Source: an uncultured Ruminococcus sp.
GTDB taxonomy: Bacteria > Bacillota > Clostridia > Oscillospirales > Acutalibacteraceae
Assembly (NCBI GenBank): GCA_945632055.1
Contig: CALZCU010000097.1
Coordinates: 1 to 5,242, forward strand
Direction: 5' to 3'
Length of the DNA: 5,242 bases
Both the position numbers and the translations under genes were made by a program. Positions 4,961 through 5,242 of the stretch are shown here, one piece after another. How positions within the stretch are numbered: position 1 is the first letter of the stretch; every line of letters starts with the position of its first letter. The notes beneath the pieces are model-generated. The model did not search any database and was not told the origin of the DNA. It was given only the letters and a program-made list of their open reading frames with translations.

Positions 4961-5046
4961 GTCGAGTGCCTCGACACGCAATTCGTGCAGACAGATTAAT
5001 TCTATCAAGCCTTCTCTGCCCGACTGTTTACAAGCAATTTTCTATA
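4961..5046 (-). repeat. 86-bp dispersed repeat, copy E (T+H composite)
   Basis: Inverted relative to copy A at 129-214, the same length, with about 76 of 86 bases identical. On the minus strand: TATAG start, arm TCGGGCA, arm TGCACGA (one mismatch), spacer ATTGCGT, hairpin GTCGAG-GCA-CTCGAC (4975-4961) followed by TTTTAGTGTTTT. The first bases of the repeat supply the TAG stop codon of the azlD-like gene. The final hairpin plus T-run could act as a weak terminator or attenuator before mntP. Confidence 0.85.
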
Positions 5047-5242
5047 CAGAATAAAAAACAAGCTGAACGAGGAGCATATAGAAAATCACTCCGCTGAAAA
5101 CGCTTATAAGTGTATTCCTTTTCCAGATATGCAAAACAGCCACAAGCACAACCGCCAGCAGCTCGGGTATTCCGTGCGGAGAGCTGAAAACCGACACGCT
5201 CTTGAAGCAGTAAATCACAAGCATACCTATTAAAGCGTATGG
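5042..5242 (-). CDS. azlD: AzlD-family branched-chain amino acid exporter subunit, 3' part
   Basis: The C-terminal 66 codons of a gene cut by the window edge. The frame is open to base 5242, beginning PYALIGMLVIYCFK and ending LVQLVFYSV, with a TAG stop at 5044-5042. It shows two to three hydrophobic segments with PHGIPELLAVVLVAVLHIWKRN between. This matches the second half of the small (about 100-aa) AzlD proteins, which pair with AzlC to export branched-chain amino acids. azlC would be expected just upstream, outside the window. The internal ATG at 5224 is not taken as the start because the family pattern continues before it. The assignment rests on motif resemblance in a partial protein. 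Confidence 0.72.
   Translation of the reverse strand, partial: PYALIGMLVIYCFKSVSVFSSPHGIPELLAVVLVAVLHIWKRNTLISVFSGVIFYMLLVQLVFYSV

Noticed and set aside
4940..5046. yybP-ykoY manganese riboswitch upstream of mntP
   Set aside because: The space is fully taken by repeat copy E plus a 21-nt gap that holds the ribosome site, and no conserved riboswitch sequence is seen.

Overview
The window reads as a chromosomal stretch from a moderately AT-rich Gram-positive Clostridia-type bacterium, probably an anaerobic gut Firmicute of the Ruminococcus/Oscillospiraceae kind. The basis is strong GGAGG ribosome binding sites, consensus sigma-A type promoters, an NlpC/P60 wall hydrolase with peptidoglycan-binding domains, and hairpin-rich intergenic repeats. 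The taxon is an inference and not a match to a named genome.

Layout. Bases 1-128 hold no gene: a hairpin, then the intrinsic terminator of something upstream. Bases 129-214 are an 86-bp repeat (copy A). A near-consensus promoter (239-267) then drives a leader of about 220 nt and mgtE (495-1862, +), a CBS-domain Mg2+ transporter with its own terminator at 1868-1902. Convergent to it on the minus strand lies a secreted, membrane-anchored NlpC/P60 wall hydrolase (2536-4113). Its promoter is at 4209-4237, a WalR-type TGTAAC-N5-TGTAAC box lies over the predicted transcription start, and the likely terminator is at 2362-2408. The roughly 630 bp between the two convergent genes has no gene and is packed with short hairpin repeats. 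Further right on the minus strand are the terminator of mntP, mntP (4376-4939, Mn2+ efflux), repeat copy E (4961-5046) and the 3' end of an azlD-like gene (5042 to the window edge).

How the parts relate. Two metal-ion transporters (MgtE and MntP) flank a cell-wall hydrolase, but terminators and separate promoters argue for independent units: mgtE alone, the hydrolase alone, and azlD-mntP on the minus strand, possibly co-transcribed through repeat E.

The most interesting parts are non-coding. (1) The mgtE leader can form mutually exclusive helices. One of them sequesters the mgtE Shine-Dalgarno sequence and competes with a long-range closing helix, as in a riboswitch. The leader lacks recognisable M-box sequence and also carries a possible 27-codon upstream ORF. 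(2) A composite repeat of fixed geometry (TCGGGCA...TGCCCGA stem, 7-nt ATTGNNN spacer, 15-nt hairpin) occurs in four full copies plus one core-only copy, with hairpin arms that differ yet stay complementary. (3) Four REP-like GTAG-plus-hairpin elements show compensatory base changes.
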